A DNA stretch of 64,000 nt. Origin: Stachybotrys elegans (lineage: Eukaryota; Ascomycota; Sordariomycetes; Hypocreales; Stachybotryaceae). The stretch covers positions 62,001 to 126,000 of the forward strand of contig JAGPNK010000037.1 of NCBI GenBank assembly GCA_020746835.1. Direction: 5' to 3'. Position numbers and translations under genes: made by a program. Positions 12,501 to 23,326 of the stretch are shown piece by piece (position 1 is the stretch's first letter; each line of letters opens with the position of its first letter). Below the pieces are notes generated by a model, which saw only the letters and a program-made list of their open reading frames with translations, had not been told where the DNA came from and made no database searches.

Positions 12501-14437
12501 CGCCTCTGGCGTACCGCATGCTAATCTCGACACGTTACGATTCCCTGACATCAACGGTGATGGAAGAGCTGATTATGTATACATTGGCGAGGGAGGTTCT
12601 CTGAGACATTATATGAATGCCGGATCCCTGGGAGGGCAAGATGTGCTCTTCCATAGCATGGGCGGAATTGCTACTGGTGCCGTCAACGACATTTCAAGAC
12701 TGGTATTTGCCGATGTAAGTGTCCCTTTACCTACATGATATAACTGGTAGGCTAATGAGTTGGCCTTCAAGATGAACGGTGATGGCCGAGATGGTAGGAA
12801 GCAATGCTTATACCTATCCTCCCTTGCCCTGCTAACGATCTTTCAGACTATCTGATTTGGGATGAGGATGGTGGCCTAACAGGCTTCCTTACCCAGCCAA
12901 CAAATAGAGAAGGTGTCCCTCTATATGTCAATCAAGGACCTGACAAGACCATAGCAGATGGAATCGGGAGACATCCAGATACTATTAGGCTGGCCGATAT
13001 GGACGGAGATGGCAGAGACGACTATGTACACGTTGGGGATAATGGCCAGTTGTCTGTTTGGTATAACCGAGGGACTACAGAGGACACTCTGGCGATTGAT
13101 GGGATTCGTTTTGCAGACATTGATGGTGACGGTAGGGACGACTACATCTGGTTGCATCCCGAAACGGGAGCTCCGACTGTTTTGTGAGACAGTCCCAAAT
13201 CCCCAATGAGACGGCCGCATGCATCTGAACTGACACCTGCCACAGTCTCAACGCCGGGATCGATGACGAGGATTCTCTCGGCTGGGCTTGGAGACCATTG
13301 AACAGCGGCAGGCCCATTGCGTCGGGCGCAGCGCCTGCATCGCAGGTTGTTTTTGGCGACATTGACGGGTAAGTTATATGGCGCTACCTCGAATGGCACA
13401 GCGCTAAACGATCTGGAAGTGACGGTCTCGATGATTATCTTGACCTAGATCCGCGAACAGGACTTCTGAGGGCATATCTCAACCTGGGCGAGGATGAAGA
13501 CTTCGAGGAGTATGGCTGGCGATTTGAGCCCATCGGCACGATCGCCTCCGGCCTGGGGCCTGGAGGTCGCGTCCGCATTGCTGATATCGACGGTGACGGA
13601 GTATGTCTTGTCATGACCACAACCCTCCTGGCTATGGAATGATGACTGACGGATCATGCTTAGCGCGACGACTATATCTTCCTGAGAGAGAACGGCGGGA
13701 CGACAATTTACAGGAACATCTACACCATATTAAACACCGGCAACAAGTATGAGCCAATGCCACGTGCAGATGCTTCCGGCATTGGTCAGCACCCAGATGA
13801 GATTGACTTTGTTGATATCGATGGCGATGGCAAGGCTGATTATGTCTGGACGCGGAAGCTTGATGGACGTGTCATGGTCTGGTATAATCAATACCCTGAC
13901 CTTCCAGCCTGGAGAGAAGGCGGCGAGATTGCTGGGGGGGTTGGAACGTCCGGTGCTAATATTCGCTATGCGAACCTGCTGTCGACCGGTCGCGCTGACT
14001 ATGTCCCTATTAATCCCAACAATGGTGCAATTGGGGCATGGGTCAGCGGCTGTCGTGATATCGACACATCCAGGAAGTTGTACAAGTTCTCTTTGATGTG
14101 GGAGCAGGAGAATGAAGAAGGCACTGAGCCGGGCTGGGCCGCCCAGTACCACCCAGAAGGCGAGGACCTAGACGACATGTGCTACCTGTCGGCCTCGGCC
14201 TTTACCGTTGGTCCGAACGGACCGAGTGGCTCTCCCTATCCTCAACACTTGCTGGTTGACCAAGAGGTGGTATTTGACAGAGTGTGGGACTGCTTCTATA
14301 ACGGTGGGTTTGACAGGGTGGGCAACTTGATATGCGAGGGAGTGAGTGGAATTCACTGTTATAGGGAGTCCGCTTTCAACGAAGAGGAGGACTGTGAGTA
14401 TCGGATAGTAAGGAGACGGTTTTATTGTGAGTGGTGA
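9540..14437 (+). CDS. Large secreted SGNH-hydrolase / FG-GAP (VCBS) repeat protein, 13 exons
   Basis: Exons: 9540-10260, 10322-10563, 10629-11103, 11160-11218, 11271-12066, 12131-12267, 12323-12340, 12382-12714, 12772-12793, 12847-13183, 13246-13368, 13420-13600, 13664-14437; 1405 aa, all phases consistent. Order: signal peptide (FVWLWLLFNAVVA), Cys-rich region with CDMCGG, a hydrophobic segment near residues 224-250, a second Cys-rich region ending in a GCTCCP module, then an SGNH esterase domain (GDSITVG with Ser453, AAGTND at about 528-533, DCIHP with Asp623 and His626). After it come about ten FG-GAP-type repeats, nine with a D-x-[ND]-G-D-G calcium loop and one degenerate. SGNH enzymes deacylate carbohydrates or lipids; the repeats should form a propeller. 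The internal hydrophobic segment is odd for a secreted enzyme. Splitting into two genes is possible but the splice joins are clean. Confidence 0.8.
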
Positions 14438-15217
14438 GGTAGATCTGGGCAACTAGATTCATATATAATACCTATATACTTTGCTTGATTTCATTAGCCT
14501 GTCTTGTTCCATCTTGCCTTGCCCCTCGGGGTCAGCAATAGTTTCCGTAGCATTAAATATCCCTCCACTTGACATTGGGATTTCTCACAAGATATTCAAC
14601 TAGGATGTAATCATGTTGTAGGCTTGAAATGCCGTCAAGGTAGACAGAAGCCGAGCTGGCAAAGGTGCTGTCGTCGAGTAAAGGCAAAGCGCCAAGGTCT
14701 GGATACACATATAATGCCGGCAGAATCCCCTAGACTGCTAAGGTGACGAAAAAGCTGTATCTAACTCACCGAATGATTGCTGTGGTTCTGGGTGATGGTG
14801 TTGCCGTGACTGGGCAGGAATATATGATCTGGCGCGAGATGTAGCCCTACACTAGACTTTGACAGGCGAGTGCCAGAAGGCATTCACACGGTCTATTGCC
14901 TTCTTCCTCTCCCCTCCATCAAGGCTGCTACCAAGAAGTCCGCCTTTGACACTGGACACCCATCACATTCCACAGGCATTACACTAGGGGCATTGCTGAA
15001 CAAACCACGCCCCCCCTTCCTCAATCGGCCCGACGCCAAAACGGCCATTCTCCGCAGGTGAGTATGCTTTTTCTTATTTCCTTATATCCGAAATACGTGC
15101 AGCTATAGAATGACCTAGCAATAGAGCTTAAGCCTAATATTAGCAAGCCCTTGCCTCGCCGTCATATAGCCTAACGGGCTCGCTTATCAAACTACAAGCG
15201 GTCTGCAGGGGATGCAG
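14438..15217. other. Intergenic with AT-rich stretch
   Basis: No gene supported; the 63-codon plus frame at 14870 is not protein-like. Positions 15100-15200 hold an AT-rich piece with TAGC/CTAA-type words that looks like decayed repeat DNA, but no copy elsewhere in the window was found. Confidence 0.4.
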
Positions 15218-17023
15218 TTAGAAATATAGGGTCGAAGTGTTGGCCTTCATATACTTGTAGCTGCCGCTTCTGAAATTATCAGCCAGCAAGTCAATCCGCA
15301 GTCTCCGGAACCATAGGAGCTTATTGCCTCTTGCCCACAAGGGCCAATACGGAAACTTTCCCCGTCCAATCCCCACGCCGGTCCCATTGTTAGGATTTTG
15401 GTTTTGTATGAAGTTGAGCCAATATGTGCACGTGCTCCGGGACGAGAAATCCTTTTGATCTGGCCTGAAAATCCTGAGCAGGTCAGAACCATGCATGGTG
15501 CCCAACCATGGCAAGAAGGTCCCCGTGACATAATCATAAGAGCTCATATAGGACCAAACTGGGATGTCCGGACGGCGGGTAACCATGTAGTGGACGGCAA
15601 GGCGTCTGGTGAGCGTAAAGAAGACGTCGCCCAGAATCGCGGCTACTCGCTTGAAGCCAGGACTGGTCTCATTACGACCGTTGACTTCTTTAAAGTATAC
15701 CTTATCCCAGTAACCACCTGTGCGGAACGGGCTTCCTGCAGAAGAATCTTCAGGATAGTGCTGGACAAAATCAGAAACTTCCTCCTTTGTCGCGTGAGCA
15801 AACATTGTTTCGTGAAAGTAGGTGACTAGAGCGTCGGTAGAGGTTATGTTCCATTGTCCGAACGCAAACATTGTGGCCTCGTCTTCTTGGTTGCCCATCA
15901 TAACAGGCACTGCATGATATTGGTTGTTTTTGACCATGGCCTCTGGGCTATCGACCAACACTTTGCCGTCAGGGCGGGGAAGATAAGGGAAGACAAGGGA
16001 CTGGTAGGTAAAGACAATGTGGGGTTCTGCGTTAAAAGCGGCGGCAAGAGTTTTATAGTCGCATCGACGGAGACAATCGAGTGTATCATTTGGTGGAGGG
16101 CAGTCAGCTCGAGCTGCAACGCGATCGTAGATGGCTTGTGCTCTCGGTGAGTCGATAGGATCAACGGGCAATGCATTTCCTGAGCTCATAATGGCACCAT
16201 GGAACAGACTCTTGCCATTGTAGGTTGCATCGCCATTGAATAGCACCAGCTGGTCAAATGTTGACATTGCCCCAGCTGACTCTCCGATGACCGTGACCTT
16301 GTCTGGGTTGCCACCAAGCGCCCCAATGTTGTCCGCCACCCACTCAAGACCCATGCGTTGGTCCAGCAGACCGAGGTTTGAGCTTCCAGCCTCTTTGATC
16401 TGGCGGCCGCCCAGGAATCCAAAGCCATTAACTCGATAGTTGGCTGCCACAAAGATAAAGCTCTGATTTCTTTTCTGACCAAGCTGCATCAAGAGAGCAG
16501 CATCCCATCTGTGGGCGGCGCCTGAGAGAAATCCACCGCCATATATCCAGAAAACCACGGGCAGCCTATCGTGCTCTGTTGTGCCACGCGGTCGTTGAAT
16601 GTTGAGGGTAAGGCAATCCTCGGATTCCCGGCTTGATGTGGTACTGTATTGGGGCGAGCCGGCGATCACCGGCACCGCACCGACAGCCTCTGGATTTTGC
16701 TGGACATTAGTCCAGTCAGGGTTCATTTGAGGACATGATGCAGGTTCGAGGGTTGCATTGAAATTGTCAAGCCGTTCTAATCGCCTTTTGGGTGGCTTCA
16801 GGCGCTCCAGACCGGCAGGAGAGTCTGCGTAAGGAATTCCCCTGAACGTCTCTACATCCGAGACTGCGCCGATAATGACGCCCGCCGGAATCGTAGCCGT
16901 AACCTCAAGAATAGCGCTTGTGATGCTGGGTATACCCCAATCTAGGGAGGGCGTAGAGGCTTGGCTGCCAGTGGCTGCAGCAATGACGATGCCAACAAAA
17001 AGAGTCTTGAGATTGAGTTTCAT
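15218..17023 (-). CDS. Secreted type-B carboxylesterase/lipase
   Basis: 601 aa, single exon, typical family length. A signal peptide is visible (MKLNLKTLFVGIVIAAATGS). The oxyanion-hole motif YGGGFLSG is at 161-168, the second family signature SEDCLTLNIQRP at 134-145, and the nucleophile elbow GESAG at 247-251 with Ser249. An FRGIPYAD block at 60-67 is also characteristic. The His of the triad is probably in TMHGSDLL near the C-terminus. The protein should be an extracellular alpha/beta-hydrolase acting on carboxylic esters, of the fungal lipase/esterase type rather than an intracellular one. It closes the block of secreted-protein genes. Promoter elements are not evident. Confidence 0.92.
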   Translation of the reverse strand: MKLNLKTLFVGIVIAAATGSQASTPSLDWGIPSITSAILEVTATIPAGVIIGAVSDVETFRGIPYADSPAGLERLKPPKRRLERLDNFNATLEPASCPQMNPDWTNVQQNPEAVGAVPVIAGSPQYSTTSSRESEDCLTLNIQRPRGTTEHDRLPVVFWIYGGGFLSGAAHRWDAALLMQLGQKRNQSFIFVAANYRVNGFGFLGGRQIKEAGSSNLGLLDQRMGLEWVADNIGALGGNPDKVTVIGESAGAMSTFDQLVLFNGDATYNGKSLFHGAIMSSGNALPVDPIDSPRAQAIYDRVAARADCPPPNDTLDCLRRCDYKTLAAAFNAEPHIVFTYQSLVFPYLPRPDGKVLVDSPEAMVKNNQYHAVPVMMGNQEDEATMFAFGQWNITSTDALVTYFHETMFAHATKEEVSDFVQHYPEDSSAGSPFRTGGYWDKVYFKEVNGRNETSPGFKRVAAILGDVFFTLTRRLAVHYMVTRRPDIPVWSYMSSYDYVTGTFLPWLGTMHGSDLLRIFRPDQKDFSSRSTCTYWLNFIQNQNPNNGTGVGIGRGKFPYWPLWARGNKLLWFRRLRIDLLADNFRSGSYKYMKANTSTLYF

Positions 17024-19577
17024 CCTGCTTCGTTATCTTTTTGGGGGGTTGATGAAGTTCGGAATTAGGGGGCCATGACAGCTTTATAACTTCAAGAGTG
17101 GTTCCCTTTATCGATGATTCATTGAACATGCTCTTTTTCTCTTACAGATTTATGGGTGGGCAGACAACACGTTAGTTGAATTCAGGCTGAGTGAGTACGC
17201 CGAATAGCTCTAAGGATAGAAAGTTTGAGTATATTAAGAAGGAATGCCGCCCGAGTTTGACAATAACGTAGTCGTGCAGTTAAACCCGCAATGTTGCAGT
17301 GGGTTTGGAATGATGGCAAACCATAAAACGATTATATCAGTGGCTGTGAAGGACCTGGGGCGGCATTTAGTGTCCGGAGGAGTGTGGCAGCATTCTTATC
17401 GCTGCTATGATTAAATATTATCCATTGGAACTTCTCGCAAATACACACAAATGTATATCTCGGTGCCTTGATGGAATGTGGCATGTAGGTCAAGGCTAAA
17501 ATTCATGAAGATGTGGATAGACCTCATCGGTCCGACTTTTTCTCAGGCACTTACACTACATGCCTGGTAAATATGATATTCCAAGAATCCAGTATCCTAC
17601 GGAAATTTCAGGCGTCTTCGAGAGACGGGATTCGGCTGATTTAGCCAAATTCTTGAGAAGTGAGCTCTACTCCGGGTTGAAGTGCAAAGCTTCAGGTTGC
17701 AGATACGTCACGCCAAGGGCAATTGCGAATTCTCACTCGCTGCCATTAACACATTTCCCGAGAGTCAAACTAACGCATTAAATACCACTAAATTTTATTG
17801 CTAGTGCAATGTCTTTTTATTCAGATTTTTGCTGGTCGTAAACAGCACAAAAAGGAAACAATCAGAGTCGAAAATTCTACTCATTGGCTATATGTTGACT
17901 GACATCGGAACAGCCTAGTACATTCCTCTTGACTATTAGCAACGAATAACTGGAAATGAATGGGTGGGCAAGTTGAGTTGCACCAGGAGGGTTTTTAAAG
18001 TGCCAACGTTTGCCTGCGCTATAACTGGCACATGGAAAGGGGAACCAGTGAATATCAACACTCGACACAATCAATCAAAATTAACTCATTAAATCAAATT
18101 ATCTACACTTGAGTTAAGAGCTTGCAGTCACATCTTTTGAGGATACAGAAGGCCGGAGTTGCTCCAGGTTATATCAGCCACAAAAGCGCGAGGAGAAGAA
18201 CCGAAGCAAAACGGGGGCAGAGTGGCGCTCGGCGCCAGTGCCCACGACAATCACCGGAGCCTAATTTGAGCATACATGTTGCATCTTGGCGGATAGGGGC
18301 CCTTGTCGAGGGACCGGAATTCATTAATACTCTAGCTCGAAGCTTCGGAACAGGATGAAAGTCAAAACCACTAAATAGTTTCTGGTAGTAGCTTCAGGCT
18401 TGCTGTCAAGTCATTATCCAATCGGAAACAAGCGGGAAGGCATTCCAATCGGCAGCAGGCGGGAAAAATTCCAACGGGCATCCGGTGGGAAGGCATTCCA
18501 GTGGTGCAACAAGATTAAGCCGTTGATGTCAGTGCATGAGAGTTCCATCTGAAAGCATGGGACTAATAAAAGTTTTGCATCAACGTACGACCGCATGGTT
18601 TTTAAACTTTACATGAAATTTTCCAAGACCATCGCTGTGCTCCAATTTAGTGGCTATGAATCAAGGATGACAGTTAGTCATGGGTGTCTGAATGACTGCT
18701 TAATGATCAAGCACAAACCAGCCCGAAACTTAATATGGCGTTAAGAGATGTTGAAGAACAAGAGCACATGAAGCCAGGCGAGCGGAGGCATCTTCTGCGT
18801 ACCCACACGGGCCGTCTCCTGGCTAGATGGAGTCTTTATAGTTGGGTGGCTAAGTCAGACATCTGGGCCTGGCAAACCCAATTCCTGTCCGGCCTTGGAA
18901 CAACTTTATACACCTGTTTGGTGCAACTTGTGCCTGAGATCCTTCTCTTCGCTCATGCTTCGTTGCACTGCTGTGGCCCACTCAACAGGCTACAACTCCG
19001 AGCTCCGACCACTCCCAACTGCTATGACGAGGACTCGGCCTTTTGACCTCAGTGGCTTAGTGGATGCACCTCAAATACAAACCCCCCAAACAGAAGGGCT
19101 TCTAATTTTGAGGTCTGGGTGTAGGATTATATCACTGATAGTAAAGGCCAAGTCGCTAGCAAGTGGGCATAACAGGAGGCGCTCAGCTAAGTCAAGACAA
19201 GACTCAGCTATGTCAGTAGGAATATGGACAATGCCTGAAATAATTTGGGGGGTTAATGAAGCAACATGTCCGTCCCAATGCCATGTTGTGGAAAATTCCA
19301 GGGACATGGCTTTCCTCGAGTAGTATGAAACTTAAGCCGCACAGCATGGGGAGTGGCTTCAAGGTCATTCTATGTTTCTAGGTTCTAGATGGCGCTTTTC
19401 AAGTCTGAAGAACGTCAAATCTCCATAGTATCTCCATCTTTGCTGTCGTTGACATGCTCTCCATGTTCACAGGACTTGCTTCCATGTCCTTCGCAGGCGT
19501 TGTCATCGGTCCAGCTAGTCTTGCTCTTGTATATCGACACAACATATTATATTACCAAAGCAGCCACTATAGCAATT
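17024..19577. other. Long intergenic stretch (2.5 kb)
   Basis: No gene could be supported. Open frames at 17560, 18735 and 18895 on the plus strand and 17877 and 19071 on the minus strand lack domains and splice-compatible partners. A short degenerate tandem repeat lies at 18418-18500. The plus-strand open frame 19389-20339 is the antisense shadow of the AAA+ gene. Confidence 0.5.
18418..18500. repeat. Degenerate 26-27-bp tandem repeat, three units
   Basis: Units at 18418-18444, 18445-18470 and 18471-18497, each starting CCAAtCGG or CCAACGGG and ending GGGAAggCATT or GGGAAAAATT; a fourth start (CCA) follows. Not within a recognised gene. Confidence 0.7.
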
Positions 19578-21794
19578 CTAACCATGCAATCCTTTCAGAG
19601 CTTGAACGCGTTTGTCCGCAAGCAGCAACAGCCGCTCTACCGGTACCTTGCCCAACTCCTTCATCGACAGCAACTGTGCCGATTTGACGAGGTTCTTGAT
19701 TTCACGGCCGTTCAAATTCAACTCAGACAGTTCATTGAGCGAGGTGTCAGTGAGCTCAAACTTGTCTCGCCCAGCGCGATCGATGAAATTCTCCCAGACT
19801 TGGCGGCGCGCATCACTGGTGAGATCCCTGTATGGAAGGAAGAGATCAACCCGAGACTGGAAGGCGTGGTCAATGCTAGTGATGCGGTTCGTGGTAAGGA
19901 AGATGATGCCTTGATAATACTCGAGCTTTGTCAGGAAGATGGAGACGAGCTCGTTTCGAGCCAAGGACTCGTTGGTCCGCTCGCCAAGGAAAACATCGGC
20001 TTCGTCAAGAAGAAGCATAGCATTCCACATGCGGCACAGCTCAAGCGCACGCTCAAGAGCCCTCTCAACCTCTGCAGGCTTGGTTCCAAGGTCGCCCGCG
20101 CTCATCGAGTACAGTGGCACGCGGGAGCGTTCGGCTACGGCTTCAGCTGTGAAGGTCTTACCCACACCCGGCGGGCCGAACATGAGAATAATGAGACCTC
20201 GGCCCTTGTCTGCGATGAAGTCGTCGAAATCCGATGTCGACTGACTCTTGTTTTCCACAAAAGTCCATGCAAGTTCCTTTTCGCCACCGGGCAGGACAAG
20301 CTTCTCAAAGGCCTCGTCATTCCAAGTCATATCCTGTAGTTCCGCGACATTCAACTCGCAGAACTCCTTCGCCTTGAGGTCGAAGCCCTTCATCCATGGA
20401 GTCGTCATAAGGAGTTCTTCATCGGTGAGCGGAGAGAGCTCCTGGACTCTCTCAGCTGGACCTTTAGCTTTGGAGCGCGTTTCAACCTGGGCGACAGCAA
20501 ATTTGGACTCAAACCCATCACTGCCTAACGCTTCACTATCATCAACTGCATCGTGATTGCCATCATCGGGCTTAGCCACAGCTGCGACCGGTCGCAAAGA
20601 TGGCTTGACAATGTTGCAGGCTCGATAATAAGCATAGGCATCAACGCAGACCTTTCCAGATACCTGCGGTAGGAAGATATTAGCAAAAAGGATACATAGC
20701 TACTGCACGGGAAGGGGTTACCCACAGGCCTTTGTTGCGGTTCCTCCACCTCGAGCTGAATCTTTGTACCATTCGCGACCTCCAAGTGATAACCGCGTAG
20801 TTCGGCCCATCTACGACCTCTCTCGATGAGTCTGGCTTTGATGGCGCCGGCCTCGGGGGAGAAGTCGAGTGGAAACACGGGAAGGCCAGTGACTTTCTTG
20901 TGACCCTCGTAATCCCAGATGGTCAAAGTGGTCGTTGCCCAGCCTGATGTTTCGCCATTCCAATCAACATACTCCATGTTAATGACCCAACCTGCCGGGT
21001 TGCAATTGCCCTTCTCTCGTTTTTGGTACTTGACAACCCTGCAGATTGTTTCGACGCCGTAAAACTTTGTCCTGACAATGGAACTGGGAGGGAAGATTTG
21101 CCAGACGTTTGAGAAGCTGACCTTGCCGGTTTGCTTGGTCTGCTCAAGAGAAAGAACCGAAGGGGCAATGATGGGAGCCAAGAATGCGAGCAGACTCGCA
21201 GCCGCATTTTTACCTGGGCCCTCCTCCTGCTGGGTGTATTGGGCCTTCAGTTCCTCCCATCGGTGGACGAGTGGCATGAAGGGGGGAGTGAATGTCCAGT
21301 TGAGGAGGTTCAGGTCCAAGTCTTGGTACTTGGCCAAAGCAACGCGGAGCACTTCTCGCATAGCAGGATCCTGGACAGTGATGGACTGGGTGACCCAATG
21401 CTTGTTGATGAAGTGGTGCCGATGGATGATGGGGACGTCTTTTGTCCGAGCGACTAAATCTTGTCCTTCGTCATCGACGTTGTCGAATTCGGCCCATCGC
21501 TGGGGACAAGAGTCATACTCGCACTCATGGTGATACCATTTACTGACAAGCTTGCCATCATATCCAAGGCGATTGCTGCTGTTCTTCTTGAGAGGTTTCA
21601 CACCAAGCAGGCCATGAAGGACCTTTGTAGAATCATCCGTAGCTCCGGAGTCATCTGTATCGTCATCTACTTGCGACGCGGCCGAAACACTGTCTTCATC
21701 TGAAACTGGCATTAATTCGCGTAATTTCCTCCATTGAAGAGAAAGACTTACGAGTAGGTCCGGTGACTTGGTTCTTGTCCTCACGAACTGTCAT
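19578..21794 (-). CDS. AAA+ ATPase (fungal DUF7025-type N-terminal region), 3 exons
   Basis: Joined as complement(19578..20663, 20726..21699, 21752..21794), 700 aa. The introns are 52 bp (GTAAGT/TTTCAG) and 62 bp (GTGGGT/CCGCAG); both keep phase. The C-terminal half holds one AAA+ module: Walker A GPPGVGKT at about 502-509, Walker B LLLDEAD at about 556-562, and the sensor segment IIFLTTNR. This is followed by SRVDLFLPY and an unusual LNLNGREIKNLVKSA helix, where the AAA lid would be. The N-terminal half (WYHHECEYDSCPQRW, INMEYVDWNGE, LPVFPLD) matches the fungal family of BCS1/Cdc48-like ATPases of unknown role whose N-terminal region is known as DUF7025. Probably a protein remodeller; partner unknown. 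Confidence 0.88.
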
Positions 21795-23326
21795 GATGAA
21801 GGTGTTCAATGGGGAAGAATATCACAAAAGCAAGTGTTATGCTAGTTGACGAACGACTTGATGTCAATAGAGGTATGTGATAACTCCAAGATGAGCTGAG
21901 AAGACGTTGGGAGAGAAGAAAGAAAAGCAGATGTCGATTGCTACTTATGCGTTGGGCATGTCCAAGCCCGACAACTCGAGTGAACCGTATGGAGGCCAAC
22001 AAAACCGACAATTTCGCCGCGCCTTTAGGCAGCGCCTCAAGGGTCCACTGCAAGTAAGCGGATCCTCTACCTTACTCTGTAGGCAGCACAGGTCCCAGCA
22101 TCGAATTGAAAGACAGCGGCTCAGCTTTTGTGGAGCGCTGCGATTCTGCCTAGACGCACCCCAGACCGTTGGTTCGCGAGTGACCCTACCGAGCAACATC
22201 TGCTTATTAGGATAAGGGCTATGTTCACTCGACAGGGGTTCTAACGTGAGCCAATTCACGTTCACGGCGCCCCTAAGGTGGGGCATGTGTGTAATCTTTT
22301 TCGGTGAGATGTGCAACCTATAGATAGCCGACATAAAAGCCGACCAAGAGGAAGCACTCGAACTAGCCAGGCCTGCCGGAGAGCAATAGATTTGCCACTA
22401 CGATAAAGTATGGTTGATTATGAGTGGTGTTTGGATGATTAGCACACGGTTAATCGATATGTTTCACGACATTGGAAGAAAGAAGAGATGATGGAACATT
22501 TAGCTTGGATTAGATCAGAAGACGCCCGAATTGACGTTCAGGTGGGTGGAAAGATGGGAAACGAGCGATTTGATCCAGGAAGTCGAGGTATAGATGAGAT
22601 TGGAGGAGGGCAGGGCAAAACATCAAAGAATGAGGTTCATTACTTGGCAGAGTAGGGGCAAGAGCAGTGTACGATAAATGTTAATGATTTGTGCTTTGAT
22701 ATTTTTCTACCATGTCATCTAAATGAGGTTTGTAAATATTGTGGCACGCTTTACCAGGTCTGATGTAACTAATGATACGCGCCTGGGCTCGCACTTAGGG
22801 TCCCCCTGCCCCAGACGCGAAATTCGACTAAACCTAGGCATGCTCTAAGGTATTTAAAAAGAGCAGAGCATCTGATGCAACTCGTACCATCTGCATCTAA
22901 TGAGGCAGGGTGAACAGAGCTAGTGCCGGACAACGGTCCCTTCGAAGAGACAGAGCCGCATTAAATATAGTTCAAAACCACACCGCCATTGCTTGGCGTC
23001 TTACATTGCGGGGCGGCTGAACATTTCAAGGCTAAATAAACAGCTTGCAAGATATACTCATATACGGCCTAGTACAGCGGCTATGATTGAAGCGAGGCAG
23101 CAGAACCCACCGAAGGGAATGACGGCGTGAAAATCATGTCCCTCAAACTTGCCACAATCATGTCCGTTCATCCAAATTCCGCATCGTTAGCGTAGGTGCT
23201 GCGCCGAGTGCCTTTATATCTGCACCGCCACGACAAGATTTGTGAACGATAAAATAAGAGCGGCAGGAGTATCCAACACGTTTCTCGGACTCATCTGGTA
23301 GTCCTCCCAGAACACGAGGTCCCATC
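21795..23326. other. Intergenic, no supported gene
   Basis: Between divergent AAA+ and HET genes. Only short frames were found; none has a motif or plausible splice. It should hold both promoters. Confidence 0.5.

Noticed and set aside
19389..20339. 316-codon plus-strand open frame
   Set aside because: It is antisense to the AAA+ ATPase exon and its codons mirror the Walker region; no own motif.
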